64,000 nucleotides of DNA from Geomobilimonas luticola (GCF_018476905.1 NZ_JAHCVK010000001.1:372001-436000), one strand, 5' to 3'. Shown: positions 46,406 to 55,650, counted from the stretch's first letter. The notes: generated by a model from the sequence alone, not told the origin. Made by a program: numbers and translations.

Positions 46406-48226
46406 TTACATTTCTACCCTGGTCACCACCCCTTGAAGCTTGGCCGCCGGCAAGCGGTTGAACTGGACGAAGTTCGGCGTCTGCCGTTTGATGGTGGCAA
46501 AAAATTTCCAGACCGGATTATCGGTAGCTATATCCTCAATACCGTAGAAGATGACCTTCTCCTGGATGCCGTTCTGCTTGAGAATCCCCTCGATGTCGAG
46601 AATCTCCATGTAACCGGCCCTGATCTCTATCGCATCGAGTCCCACTGACAGGGTATCGCTCAGGTTGGTTTCCAGTCCGTACGGTTCATCTGTCCTGACT
46701 ATGGAAATGAGGACGTTGCGTTCATAGATGATGTTGCTGCGGATGATGCAGTGGACCATATAGGGGGGGATAACGGCCCACTCCTTGACGAAGAACAGGC
46801 CGGTGCCGGGGATGTTTTTCCCCTTGGCGTAAATTTGGCGGTAGGCCAGGTCAAAGGTCTCGAAATCAAGCGGCTTGAGCGACCGGTAAAGTGCCCGTTG
46901 CCCGTTGGTCCATACCAGGATGGTGACAAAGGGTAGCGCTGCAAGGATCAGGGACCAGTAGCCGCCGTGGGGAAACTTGTTGAGGTTGGCGATGAGAAAG
47001 GCGAAATCGGCAAGGGTGACGGCAAGGGCGACGGGGACCTTCCACTTCTTGGTCGTGCGGGAGAAGATCATGGTCATCATGATGCCGGTAATGGTCATAG
47101 TGCCGGTGACGGCAAGCCCGTAGGCGGCAGCCAGGTGCTCTGAACTCTTGAAGACGCACATGATGACGATGACCATGGCAAACAGCGCCCAGTTCACCGA
47201 CCCGATATAGATTTGGGATTTGAGATGGCTTGAGGTGTAGTCAATCTTCAAAAGGGGGAGGATCCGGGTGGTAATGCCCTGGTAAACGATTGAAAAAACG
47301 CCACTGATGAGGGCCTGGGAAGCGATGATGGTCGCGATGATGGTCAGTATCAGGAAGGGGATATACAGGATGGCCGCTTGGTATCGTACCATGCCGAACA
47401 GGATATTCTTGGCGTCGGGGTGGGTGATGATGTAGGCCCCCTGTCCCAGATAGTTGATGACCAGGGCGGCAAAGACGAAATACCATGCCCTGACGATCGG
47501 TTTGCGCCCCAGGTGCCCCATGTCGGCATAGAGTGCTTCGCCACCGGTGGCGCAGAGGATGACCTCGGAGAGGACGAAGAAACCGGCCAGGCCGTTTTCC
47601 CCGAGAAATTTCACCGCATACCAGGGGCTGATGGCCTTGAGCACCGTCGGGTGGTCGACGATGGAGATAATGCCCGACAGGCTGAGCGCCAGGAACCAGA
47701 CCACCATAATCGGGCCGAATGCGCTGGCTACCCGGTCGGTCCCCCTGTTCTGAAAGATGAAGAGTCCTGCCGCAATGATGGCGGCAATAAGGATCAATAT
47801 CCCCTGGGGGGTGTGTTCAAGTCCCGGTATCAGTTCCATCCCCTCCACCGCGGAGAGTATGGAAATGGCCGGGGTGATGACGCCGTCGCCGATGAGCAGG
47901 CAAATGCCCACGTAGGAGAGAAAGGTGACGAAGGCGAGGGTTCGCCCCGGCTTTATCATGCGCACCAGGATTTCCCTGAGGACGATGGTGCCCCCTTCAC
48001 CCTTGCGCCCCAGACTCATGGCAAGCCAGGCATATTCGACCATGACCAGGATGACGAGGGTCCAGACAATCAGGGAGATGATGCCATAGATGCTTTGCTG
48101 TGATGGCTTGGTAAGGGTGATGATTACGGTGAGAGTGTAGATGGGGCTGGTGCCGATGTCGCCGAACACCAGACCGAGGGCTTTGACGATTCCACCCCAG
48201 TAGGAGCCTGCTTCCGCGTGATTCAT
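46406..48226 (-). CDS. kup: KUP-family potassium transporter
   Basis: A 606-residue inner-membrane K+/H+ symporter with about 12 membrane segments and a cytoplasmic C-terminal domain. The N-terminal signature ALGLVFGDIGTSPIYTL is intact and the end is a typical KUP tail (NIPGTGLFFV, FYGIEDI). The ATG at 48226 has GGGAGA 6 bases upstream; the open frame extends 18 codons more into the leader. Expression is very probably controlled by the c-di-AMP riboswitch and terminator just upstream. Confidence 0.95.
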   Translation of the reverse strand: MNHAEAGSYWGGIVKALGLVFGDIGTSPIYTLTVIITLTKPSQQSIYGIISLIVWTLVILVMVEYAWLAMSLGRKGEGGTIVLREILVRMIKPGRTLAFVTFLSYVGICLLIGDGVITPAISILSAVEGMELIPGLEHTPQGILILIAAIIAAGLFIFQNRGTDRVASAFGPIMVVWFLALSLSGIISIVDHPTVLKAISPWYAVKFLGENGLAGFFVLSEVILCATGGEALYADMGHLGRKPIVRAWYFVFAALVINYLGQGAYIITHPDAKNILFGMVRYQAAILYIPFLILTIIATIIASQALISGVFSIVYQGITTRILPLLKIDYTSSHLKSQIYIGSVNWALFAMVIVIMCVFKSSEHLAAAYGLAVTGTMTITGIMMTMIFSRTTKKWKVPVALAVTLADFAFLIANLNKFPHGGYWSLILAALPFVTILVWTNGQRALYRSLKPLDFETFDLAYRQIYAKGKNIPGTGLFFVKEWAVIPPYMVHCIIRSNIIYERNVLISIVRTDEPYGLETNLSDTLSVGLDAIEIRAGYMEILDIEGILKQNGIQEKVIFYGIEDIATDNPVWKFFATIKRQTPNFVQFNRLPAAKLQGVVTRVEM

Positions 48227-48262
48227 GGTATGTCTCCCGCACGTATGTGCAGGGCTGACAGC

Positions 48263-48290
48263 AAAAAAAGCCGCCGGCATAACCGGCGGC
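48263..48290 (-). terminator. Riboswitch-linked terminator upstream of kup
   Basis: On the minus strand GCCGCCGG (48283-48290) pairs with CCGGCGGC (48270-48277) around TTAT, followed by seven T (48263-48269). It lies between the riboswitch and the kup start, so it is the expression platform. Confidence 0.9.
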
Positions 48291-48295
48291 GTGCA

Positions 48296-48437
48296 TGTCG
48301 CTGTCGTGCCCTTCCATGTGCCTACGAGGTTAGCTGACGGGCTGGAGATTGGAAGTTCTCCCTCTGTTTCCAGAGTACGCCCCTGCTGATCGGGTCCCCC
48401 GCATCCGTCCTTGTGGACGAATCTCGGCTGCTGTTCC
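48296..48437 (-). ncRNA. c-di-AMP riboswitch (ydaO-yuaA type)
   Basis: The minus strand holds the ydaO hallmarks in order: GCCGAGATTCGTCC, GGGGGACCCGAT, a variable stem (CTCTGGAAACAGAG) and the highly conserved 3' block CCCGTCAGCTAACCTCGTAG (in 48320-48343). A terminator follows. In known examples c-di-AMP binding turns off K+ import genes, which fits kup. Boundaries are approximate. Confidence 0.88.
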
Positions 48438-48441
48438 TGTG

Positions 48442-48469
48442 GTTATACTCCTTATGAGGCCAAAGTCAA
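48442..48469 (-). promoter_or_regulatory. Promoter of the kup riboswitch leader
   Basis: On the minus strand TTGACT (48464-48469), a 16-base spacer and TATAAC (48442-48447), immediately before the riboswitch. Confidence 0.65.
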
Positions 48470-48519
48470 CAACTACAATAATCAGGGACACCGCCTGCCG
48501 GTGAACTGTCAGGAGAGGA

Positions 48520-48596
48520 TGGCGCGCCCGGAGAGATTCGAACTCCCGACACCCAGGTTCGAAGCCTGGTGCTCTATCCAGCTGAGCTACGGGCGC
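48520..48596 (-). tRNA. tRNA-Arg (TCG anticodon)
   Basis: A complete 77-base cloverleaf: acceptor GCGCCCG/CGGGCGC, D arm TAGCTCAGCTGGATAGAGC, anticodon stem CCAGG/CCTGG with loop CTTCGAA (anticodon TCG, reading CGA), T arm with TTCGAAT, discriminator G and an encoded CCA. Located 27 bases after selB. Confidence 0.96.
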
Positions 48597-48622
48597 GTGA
48601 TGATGCCAGCGTGCTGCTTCCC

Positions 48623-50533
48623 CTACCCTTTGCGCAATACCCGCTTGTCGCCGACCCGGATGGTCAGCTTTTCGCCGTCGAAATATTCCAGCAGGGGGAT
48701 CATGAACTTGCGGGAGAGACCTGTCAGTTCCCGGAAGCCGGTGGGGGTTATCTCCTTGTTATCCTTCAGATGAGCGATGAGCTTTTCCCGGACGGCTGCG
48801 ACGGGGTCCGGGGCGTAGAACAGATCGCTCTTGATCTTGACGGCCTTCCCCTCCCGGACCAGGAAATTGAGATGCCCCAGTACGTCCTTTTCAGCGCAAC
48901 CGATGGCCTCTCCCAGCTCTCTGACGGTCGGCGGTTCCATCTCCCCCTTGCGGAGGAGGTCGGCGATCCGCTCCTGTACCCCGGCCTGGGCTGTGGAGGG
49001 GCTTCCTTTGCGGCCGGGGAGCTTGACCAGGTCCCGTTCCACCACTACCTTACCATCCTTTTCGAGCATTGCCAAGAGCGGACCGAAGAAACGGGGGTCG
49101 CTCCGTTTCGGCAGGCGTCCTTTCAGTTCCTCCTTGCCGATCCCTTCCCTTAGCGGGTTGTCCCGCAGGAAGCGTTCCAGTTCGCCGAAAAGAAGCTCCT
49201 GCAGATCGGTGAAAGCGCCCTTTCCCATAAAAATGCGCGGCTCCCTCACCACCTGCACGAGGGTGCCATCCGACAGGAGCGATGCCAGGGTTGCCTCTGC
49301 CTGCCTCAAGGGTAGTCCGCTCCGGGTGATGATCTCCTGGAGCGTGATTCCGGAGTAGAGGCTCTGATCCGTGAGAAGGTCGACCTTGAGCCGGGCGTTG
49401 GCTCCGGCCAGGGCCTTGAGAAGCTGCAGCGCCTCCGCCGAACGACGTCGACGGCGCACCGGTGCCGGGTCGAGCACCCGGCCGCCGCCGACCGTAGCCG
49501 GGGGGGAAAAGGCGCGGAGAACGAAAGGATCGCCGGGGAGGAGCAGAACGGGGTGCTCCAGGCGAAGCTGGGCAAAGGCCGACTCACCGGGCTTGAGCGT
49601 GTCCCGGTCCAGGAGGATCACCTGTGCCGGTACTTCGTAAGTGGCGGAATGGAGCCTCAGGGTGGCCCGATGCTTCAGGTTGCGGGGGGCCGAGGGAAGA
49701 TAGTCGAGCATGGCGTCCACGGTACGGGTAGTGCGGAATGCGTCGGGAGGGACGACCACGTCGCCTCGCCGGACCTCCGCATGCTCCACTCCCTGGAGGT
49801 TCACCGCCACCCGCTGGCCGGCGGCACCCTTTTCCCCTTTGCTGCCATGGCTCTGTACCCCCCTCACCCGGGTACGGATCCCGGAAGGGAGGAGCTCCAC
49901 CTCGTCACCGACGGCGATGGACCCGCTCAGCAGCGTACCGGTAACCACGGTGCCGAAGCCGGTGACGGTGAAGACCCGGTCCACGGGGAGCCGGAACGGG
50001 CCAGCGCTCTTCTTCTCCTCCACATCGGCGGCCAGCCGGGCAAGCTCCGCTTTCAGTTCAGTCAGGCCGGCACCGGTCCGGGACGAGACCGGCACGATGG
50101 CAGCCCCTTCCAGAAAGCACTCCGCAAGGTACTCACGCACCTCCTCGGTGACCAGCCCGAGCCATTCCGGGTCCACCAGGTCGCTCTTGGTCAACGCCAC
50201 CAGCCCCTTCTTCACTCCCAGCAGCCGACAGATATCCAGATGCTCACGGGTCTGGGGCATGATCCCTTCGTCGGCGGCGATGACGAGCATCACCAGGTCC
50301 ATCCCCCCTACCCCGGCCACCATCGTCCGGACGAACCGCTCGTGACCCGGCACGTCGACGATGCCGAACTGCACGTCCCCGGACAGTTCCAGATGGGCGA
50401 ACCCGAGTTCGATGGTGATGCCGCGGGCCTTCTCTTCCGGCAGCCGGTCGGTGTCGGTGCCGGTCAAGGCCTTAACCAGCGAGGTCTTGCCGTGGTCGAT
50501 GTGGCCGGCGGTGCCGAGGATGAGATGTTTCAT
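48623..50533 (-). CDS. selB: Selenocysteine-specific elongation factor SelB
   Basis: A 636-residue translation factor that carries Sec-tRNA to UGA codons. The EF-Tu-like part has [10 protein letters not shown] at residues 10-19, [12 protein letters not shown] and the G4 loop TKSD. The C-terminal third contains the winged-helix domains that bind the SECIS RNA (for example [14 protein letters not shown]). selA and a tRNA-Sec are not in the window. No in-frame TGA is needed in any gene I annotated. Confidence 0.95.
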   Translation of the reverse strand: MKHLILGTAGHIDHGKTSLVKALTGTDTDRLPEEKARGITIELGFAHLELSGDVQFGIVDVPGHERFVRTMVAGVGGMDLVMLVIAADEGIMPQTREHLDICRLLGVKKGLVALTKSDLVDPEWLGLVTEEVREYLAECFLEGAAIVPVSSRTGAGLTELKAELARLAADVEEKKSAGPFRLPVDRVFTVTGFGTVVTGTLLSGSIAVGDEVELLPSGIRTRVRGVQSHGSKGEKGAAGQRVAVNLQGVEHAEVRRGDVVVPPDAFRTTRTVDAMLDYLPSAPRNLKHRATLRLHSATYEVPAQVILLDRDTLKPGESAFAQLRLEHPVLLLPGDPFVLRAFSPPATVGGGRVLDPAPVRRRRRSAEALQLLKALAGANARLKVDLLTDQSLYSGITLQEIITRSGLPLRQAEATLASLLSDGTLVQVVREPRIFMGKGAFTDLQELLFGELERFLRDNPLREGIGKEELKGRLPKRSDPRFFGPLLAMLEKDGKVVVERDLVKLPGRKGSPSTAQAGVQERIADLLRKGEMEPPTVRELGEAIGCAEKDVLGHLNFLVREGKAVKIKSDLFYAPDPVAAVREKLIAHLKDNKEITPTGFRELTGLSRKFMIPLLEYFDGEKLTIRVGDKRVLRKG

Positions 50534-50546
50534 GCTAAACCTCTTG

Positions 50547-51017
50547 GGAATTCAACGCGGAGAGACGCAGAAAAATGCGGATTTAAGCTTTATTTCTTGT
50601 TAGAGCATACTCTGCGACGAATTTCAATTTTGGGTCCAAAATTAATAAGGAGGCCAACTTCAAGATCTGTGGCTTTTAAATAATTGACCAATTGGACTTC
50701 ATGGATCGGCTGGAGAGCCTCAATTGCTTTAAGTTCAAGAATGACAGTGTCGTTGACAAGGATGTCAACGAAAAATTCTCCAACGATCTGATTCCGATAA
50801 CGTACAGACAAGGGTACTTGCTGTTGAGCCAATAACCCTTCCTGAGCGAGTTCAAGCATAAGTGCATTTTCGTAGACTTTTTCCAGAAATCCAGAACCGA
50901 GAGAAGCGAAAACGGTATAAACCGCTTTGATAACACGCTCTGTGATATCGGTGTGCTTGAATTCCATGTTTCTTCTGCGCTCATCCATAAAATCAGCGTC
51001 CTTCCGCGTTGAATTCC
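50547..51017. repeat. Inverted-repeat element enclosing the GxxExxY gene
   Basis: The left arm (50547-50588, starting GGGAATTCAACGCGGAGAG) is matched by the right arm (50983-51017, ending CTTCCGCGTTGAATTCC). The outer 22 positions pair at 20. The GxxExxY gene lies exactly between the arms, and the element fills the whole gap between the ABC transporter and selB. Gene-less relatives are at 56633-56718, 58742-58873 and 59388-59490. Confidence 0.75.
50590..50967 (-). CDS. GxxExxY protein (PD-(D/E)XK-like)
   Basis: A 125-residue protein with the name-giving motif GFLEKVY (in [14 protein letters not shown]) and a nuclease-like core: [21 protein letters not shown] has the Asp and the Glu-x-Lys of the PD-(D/E)XK fold. 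The family is known in many copies per genome in several phyla, but no activity is established that I know. The ATG at 50967 fits the usual family start; ATG at 50988 would add 7 residues. Its codons look more AT-rich than its neighbours. It sits within inverted-repeat arms. Confidence 0.85.
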   Translation of the reverse strand: MEFKHTDITERVIKAVYTVFASLGSGFLEKVYENALMLELAQEGLLAQQQVPLSVRYRNQIVGEFFVDILVNDTVILELKAIEALQPIHEVQLVNYLKATDLEVGLLINFGPKIEIRRRVCSNKK

Positions 51018-51021
51018 GACG

Positions 51022-52815
51022 TTAATCCCTGAACTGCAGCTGGTAGAGCCGGTAGTAGAGTCCCCGTTTCGCCAGCAGCTCCTGGTGGCTCCCCTCCTCC
51101 ATCTTTTCTCCCCGGTGGATGACCACGATACGGTCGGCATCCTGGATAGTGGAAAGACGGTGGGCGACGACGAGGGAGGTGCGCCCCGCCATGAGCCCCC
51201 GGAGCCCCTCCTGGATGAGCCGTTCGCTGGCAGTGTCGATGCTGGCGGTTGCCTCGTCGAGCACGAGAATTTCCGGATCGAAGGCGACCGCCCGGGCGAA
51301 GGAGATGAGTTGTCGCTCCCCGGCGGAGAGGTTTACCCCCCGCTCCCGCACCTCCTCCCGGTAGCTGTTGGGTAGCTGGCGGATGAAACGGTCGGCGCCG
51401 ACGATGCGCGCCGCCTCCTCCACCCGCCGGCGGGCGTTTTCGTCCCCCAGGGAGATGTTGAACTCGATGCTCCCCGTGAAGAGGTACGGGTCCTGGAGGA
51501 CCACGCCGATGCGGGCTCGCAGTGTCTTGAGGGGGATGTCCCGGATGTCGGTGTCGTCGAAGGAGATGCTCCCCCGTTGCGTGTCATAGAGGCGGGACAG
51601 AAGGCGGGTGACGGTGGTCTTTCCCCCGCCGGTCTCTCCCACGAGCGCCACCGTTTCTCCCCGCCGGATGGTCAGGTCAAATCCCTTCAGGACGTAGTCG
51701 TCGCCGCTGTAGGCGAACCAGACGTCGCGAAACTGGATGCGTTCAATGGGCCCCTCACCCGGCCTTCGGCCACCCTCTCCCGAGGGGAGAGGGGATTCTT
51801 TTGATGAAGGGAGATGGTCGTTGTCCAGGAGGTTGAATATCCGCTCCAGGGCCGCCATGGCCCCCTGCATGACCGAGTACTTGGCGGACAGGTCGCGGAT
51901 GGGGGAGAAAAACTTCTCGATGTACTGGATGAAGGCGACCAGGGCGCCGAAGGTGAGGGCTCCCTGGAGGATCTCCCCTCCGCCGTACCAGACGATGATT
52001 CCCACCGCTATTGAAGAAAGTGTTTCCACCAGGGCGTAGAGGGCGGCATCCCAGCTGATGACCGGCAGGTTGGCATCCCGGTAGGCGGCATTCAGCCGGG
52101 TGAACTCTTCCCGTTCCCGGGCCTGACGGTTGAAGAGCTGCACCACCGCCATCCCGCCGATGCTTTCGGCCAGGAAGGCGTTGAGGTTGGCGAGCCGCGC
52201 CCGCACCTGGCGGAATGCCTCGCGCATCCGGCGGCGGAAGGTGAAGGCGACCCAGACGAGGAGCGGGAGAACGGAGAAGGTGATCAGGGACAGTTTCAGG
52301 TTCATCCAGAGCATGATGCCGATGATCCCGGCCAGCACCATGATATCCCCGACGATGGTGATGATCCCGGCGGCGAACATCTCCCCGAGCACCTCCACGT
52401 CGCTGGTGAGTCGGGTCACCAGGCTCCCGGTGGGGGTCCGGTCGAAAAAGGAGGCCGGCATCCGCTGGACGTGGCTGAAGAGCGCCAGTCGCAGATCGAA
52501 CATCACCTTTTGCCCCACGTACTGGAGGAGCCAGACCTGAGCGTAGGTGAAGAGGGACTCGGCGAGGATGAGGAGAATGAACCAGCCGGCCAGGAGCGGC
52601 AGCCCTTCCATCTCCCCCTTCACGATGTGGTTGTCGATGGCAATCTTGAGGAGGTAGGGCTGGGCCAGCCGCGCTGCAGCCATGGGAGGGAGCAGGATGA
52701 GCGTCACCGCCACCAGCCACCGGTAGGGGCGCAGGTAGCCGACGAACCGCCCCATGAGGCGCCGGTCGTAGGCCTTGCCGACTATTTCGTCTTCGTAGAT
52801 GCCGCCGTAGTGCAT
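51022..52815 (-). CDS. ABC exporter half-transporter (B)
   Basis: A 597-residue fused membrane and ATPase protein. Six membrane segments lie in residues 30-320, and the ATPase has Walker A GETGGGKTT, signature LSAGERQ and Walker B ILVLDEATASID. The linker between the two parts contains SPLPSGEGGRRPGEGP, encoded by a repeat (51751-51796). It is paired with the similar gene upstream, 38 bases away, so they probably form a heterodimer of the MdlA/MdlB or multidrug/lipid exporter type. Confidence 0.92.
   Translation of the reverse strand: MHYGGIYEDEIVGKAYDRRLMGRFVGYLRPYRWLVAVTLILLPPMAAARLAQPYLLKIAIDNHIVKGEMEGLPLLAGWFILLILAESLFTYAQVWLLQYVGQKVMFDLRLALFSHVQRMPASFFDRTPTGSLVTRLTSDVEVLGEMFAAGIITIVGDIMVLAGIIGIMLWMNLKLSLITFSVLPLLVWVAFTFRRRMREAFRQVRARLANLNAFLAESIGGMAVVQLFNRQAREREEFTRLNAAYRDANLPVISWDAALYALVETLSSIAVGIIVWYGGGEILQGALTFGALVAFIQYIEKFFSPIRDLSAKYSVMQGAMAALERIFNLLDNDHLPSSKESPLPSGEGGRRPGEGPIERIQFRDVWFAYSGDDYVLKGFDLTIRRGETVALVGETGGGKTTVTRLLSRLYDTQRGSISFDDTDIRDIPLKTLRARIGVVLQDPYLFTGSIEFNISLGDENARRRVEEAARIVGADRFIRQLPNSYREEVRERGVNLSAGERQLISFARAVAFDPEILVLDEATASIDTASERLIQEGLRGLMAGRTSLVVAHRLSTIQDADRIVVIHRGEKMEEGSHQELLAKRGLYYRLYQLQFRD
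51751..51796. repeat. In-frame repeat inside the ABC transporter linker
   Basis: CCCCTCACCCGG and CACCCTCTCCCGAGGGGAG form an imperfect inverted repeat of the type seen in gaps at 35832-35907 and 39111-39136. Here it is translated in frame (SPLPSGEGGRRPGEGP) between the membrane and ATPase parts. Confidence 0.7.
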
Positions 52816-52816
52816 A

Positions 52817-52853
52817 AAAACCTTTTTCTCTTAGTGCGTCCTCTGCGGTAAAA
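52817..52853. repeat. Single arm of the GxxExxY-associated repeat
   Basis: CTTTTTCTCTTAGTGCGTCC followed by TCTGCGGT in the 38-base gap between the two ABC genes resembles the right arms of the elements at 50983-51017 and 56697-56718. No left arm is present. Confidence 0.45.
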
Positions 52854-54686
52854 TCAGAATGTTTCGATCTCAGCGCGCAGCTGCTGTTCCCGCCAGGTGG
52901 CTGCATAGCGCCCGTCCATGGCCAGCAAGTCGTCGTGGCTCCCCTGTTCCACAACCCTTCCCGCTTCCAGCACCAGGATCAGGTCGCACTCCCGCAGGGC
53001 GGAGAGACGGTGGGATACGATGAGAACGGTCCGGTCACCGTAGTAGCCGGCCAGGCTCCCCAGAATCTCCTCTTCGGTGCGGGCATCGACGGCGGAGAGG
53101 GGGTCGTCCAGGATCAGGATGGCCGGGTCCTTGAGGAGCGCGCGGGCAATGGCCGCCCGCTGCTTCTGGCCGCCGGAGAGGGTTACCCCCCGTTCCCCCA
53201 CCAGCGTGTCGTAGCCGTCGGGGAAACGGTGCACGTCGTTCTCCAGGCTGGCGAGGCGGGCGGCCGTGGCTATCTCTCCCGCCCCCGCCCCTTCCTTGCC
53301 GTAGCCGATATTGTCGCCGATGCTGCGGGAGAAGAGGAAGCTTTCCTGGGGGACGAAGCCGATGGCGTTCCGGAGGGTGACAAGGGGGATACGATTCACG
53401 TCGATGCCGTCGAGAAAAATCTGGCCGTCAGCCACCGGGTAGAGGCGGGGGATGAGCCGGACGAGGGAAGACTTGCCGCTCCCGACCGGCCCGGCTATGC
53501 CGACCTTCATGCCCGGTCTGATGGCCAGGGAAATATCCGCAAGAAACGGCTCCTCGCCATAGGAAAAGGCCAGATTTCGAAATTCGATTTCTCCCCGCAG
53601 CCGCTCCACCGGTGCCGGCTCTGCCGGGTCAGTGACCGTTCCACTTGCGTCCAGGACATGGTTCAGTCGCGACATGGATGCTGCCCCCCGCTGCATGAGG
53701 TTGAGGATCCACCCCATGACTATGGTTGGCCAGATGAGCATGGCGAGATAGCCGTTGAAGGCGACGAAGTCCCCCAGGGTGAGGGTTCCGGCGATGACAC
53801 GACTGCCACCGAGGAAGAGGACGATGAGGGTGCCGAACGCCCCGGCGGAGGCCATGACGGGGATCATCCATCCCCGCAGTCTCGCCATCCCCATGTTGCT
53901 CTCCAGGTAGCGACCGTTGACCTCGCGGAACTCCTCGATCTGGGCGTCCTCCCGGCAGTACGCCCGGACCACGGTGGCGGCGGAGACGTTTTCCTCTACA
54001 TGACTGGAGAGCCTTGCCAGCTCTTCCTGGGCCCGTTTCGAGCGCCGGAACATGGAAGCGCTGAGACGTTTTACGATCAGGATCATGAGGGGAAAGGGGA
54101 TGATGGCGAAAGCGGTCAGGCTCGGGCTGAGGCGGACCATGAGGAAAAGGGCGGCCACGTAGATGATAACCGTGTTGATGACATTGAGGACGCCGAAGCC
54201 CATGAGCATCCGGACATTGGTCAGGTCATTGGTAAAGCGGGAAAGGATGTCTCCGGTCCGTTCCCGGCTGAAGTAGGGGAGATCGAGGGCGAGGAGCTTT
54301 GCGTAGAGCTCTTCGCGAAGCTGGAACTCGATGCGGCGGGCGGCGTGGAGGAGGGTCGTGCGGGAGAAGATGCGGATGGTCCCCTGGAGCAGGGCGGCGG
54401 CAATTATGAGTAGGGCGTAGTAGGCGGGAGAATGCGGCGCCTTCAGGGGGAACTGGAGCCCCTCTACCGCCAGTTTCATCAGCCAGGGGATGAGGAGGGC
54501 GCAGCTGTTGGTGCCGAGGAGGAAGAGCCCCCCCAGGAGGTAGGTCCCCCGGCGTGACCGCATGTAGCTGTAGAGTCTGGCAAGTTCGCTGATGGTCCGC
54601 TCCGTGTGTCCGTTGGCCTGCTTGTGCGACGGCACGTCCAGTTGTAATCCATTTGACCCCGCCCTGTCAAAGTCTTTGCCCGGCAT
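52854..54686 (-). CDS. ABC exporter half-transporter (A)
   Basis: A 610-residue fused membrane and ATPase protein. After a polar N-terminal extension, six membrane segments lie at about 60-320; the ATPase shows Walker A GPVGSGKSS, signature LSGGQKQ and Walker B ILILDDPLSAVD, where the residue after the Walker B Asp is Asp rather than the catalytic Glu, a hallmark of the degenerate site in heterodimeric exporters. The partner gene has the canonical Glu. The ATG at 54686 is chosen; TTG at 54704 is an alternative. Confidence 0.92.
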   Translation of the reverse strand: MPGKDFDRAGSNGLQLDVPSHKQANGHTERTISELARLYSYMRSRRGTYLLGGLFLLGTNSCALLIPWLMKLAVEGLQFPLKAPHSPAYYALLIIAAALLQGTIRIFSRTTLLHAARRIEFQLREELYAKLLALDLPYFSRERTGDILSRFTNDLTNVRMLMGFGVLNVINTVIIYVAALFLMVRLSPSLTAFAIIPFPLMILIVKRLSASMFRRSKRAQEELARLSSHVEENVSAATVVRAYCREDAQIEEFREVNGRYLESNMGMARLRGWMIPVMASAGAFGTLIVLFLGGSRVIAGTLTLGDFVAFNGYLAMLIWPTIVMGWILNLMQRGAASMSRLNHVLDASGTVTDPAEPAPVERLRGEIEFRNLAFSYGEEPFLADISLAIRPGMKVGIAGPVGSGKSSLVRLIPRLYPVADGQIFLDGIDVNRIPLVTLRNAIGFVPQESFLFSRSIGDNIGYGKEGAGAGEIATAARLASLENDVHRFPDGYDTLVGERGVTLSGGQKQRAAIARALLKDPAILILDDPLSAVDARTEEEILGSLAGYYGDRTVLIVSHRLSALRECDLILVLEAGRVVEQGSHDDLLAMDGRYAATWREQQLRAEIETF

Positions 54687-54704
54687 CAATTCTCTTGTTG
54701 CCAA

Positions 54705-55065
54705 TTTGTTACCGGAAGGGGTATAGTTCTCATGAGAACACCGGGAGGGTTATGGCGGGTATTTTTGTATCCGCTGTTTTACCATGACCCCGGCACGCCT
54801 AAATAGTTGTTGACAAATGAATTTCCGGTATGTTATTGGATTTTACTGTCATTAAATATTCAGGTGTAACCACCACAAAATAACCGGGTTATTATTTTCT
54901 ATAATTTTAGCAATACTAAAAGAGCTGCCCAGAGCCGATAACCGCATCTTCCCGTCCCCAGGCGCCTGCCATCCTTCACCCGTCGCGCCCTGTCTCCACC
55001 TCCTTGCCGTCTATCGCCTGACCATCCATGGCTCCCCCCTGCTCCGGAACAGGAAAGGAGATTCA
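54705..55065. other. Divergent promoter region between ABC exporter and hdr operon
   Basis: A 361-base AT-rich gap. On the plus strand TTGACA (54810-54815) lacks a good -10 at 17 bases; TATAAT (54900-54905) is a better -10 with a weak -35. A perfect 15-base dyad lies at 54879-54893, close upstream of that -10. No gene is visible. Confidence 0.5.
54879..54893. promoter_or_regulatory. Operator-like dyad upstream of hdrC
   Basis: AATAACC-G-GGTTATT is a perfect inverted repeat with a one-base centre, ending 6 bases before the candidate -10 at 54900. The placement fits a repressor site for the hdr-flx operon. Confidence 0.45.
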
Positions 55066-55650
55066 GTGAAAAACTCAAAAATGCACCTTTCCACCGAAAC
55101 CATGAACCTCGGGTTCGTGCGGAAGGTGGAGGCGCTTTCCGGCAGTTCGGTGCGCCGCTGTTTCCAGTGCGGAAAATGCTCCGCCGGCTGTCCCATGCGC
55201 ACCTTCATGGAGCACCCCCCCAACCGGATCGTGCGGCTGTTGCAGCTGGGGCAGTACGAGCGGGTGTTGGCAGGGCGTTCCATCTGGTACTGCGCCTCCT
55301 GCGAGACCTGCTCGACCCGGTGTCCCAACAAGGTGGACCTGGCTGCCATCATGGATGCCCTGAGAAAGCTCTCCTGGGACGCCGACGGTCCCTCCAAGGA
55401 GAGCCTGGTTCAGCTGGCCAACCGCCTCTTCATCGAAAACATCAAGACCTATGGCCGTCAGTACGAGATGCGACTGGCGGCGGCGTTCAACCTTCGGAGT
55501 GGTAAGCTGCTGAAGGACTTCATGCTGGGTCCCAAACTGCTCACCAAGGGTAAGCTGAAGATGTTCCACCAGAAGAACCGGAATATTTCCGAGATCGAGC
55601 GGATTTTCAGCCGCATCGAGGAAATGCGTAAAAAGGGAGAAGCGCCGTAG
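55066..55650 (+). CDS. hdrC: Heterodisulfide reductase-like subunit C
   Basis: A 194-residue iron-sulfur protein, first gene of a seven-gene operon. Two [4Fe-4S] sites are CFQCGKCSAGC (Cys32, 35, 38, 42) and CASCETCSTRC (Cys76, 79, 82, 86). In Hdr complexes this subunit passes electrons from HdrA to the HdrB active site. The GTG start follows AAGGAG by 5 bases. Confidence 0.92.
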   Translation: MKNSKMHLSTETMNLGFVRKVEALSGSSVRRCFQCGKCSAGCPMRTFMEHPPNRIVRLLQLGQYERVLAGRSIWYCASCETCSTRCPNKVDLAAIMDALRKLSWDADGPSKESLVQLANRLFIENIKTYGRQYEMRLAAAFNLRSGKLLKDFMLGPKLLTKGKLKMFHQKNRNISEIERIFSRIEEMRKKGEAP

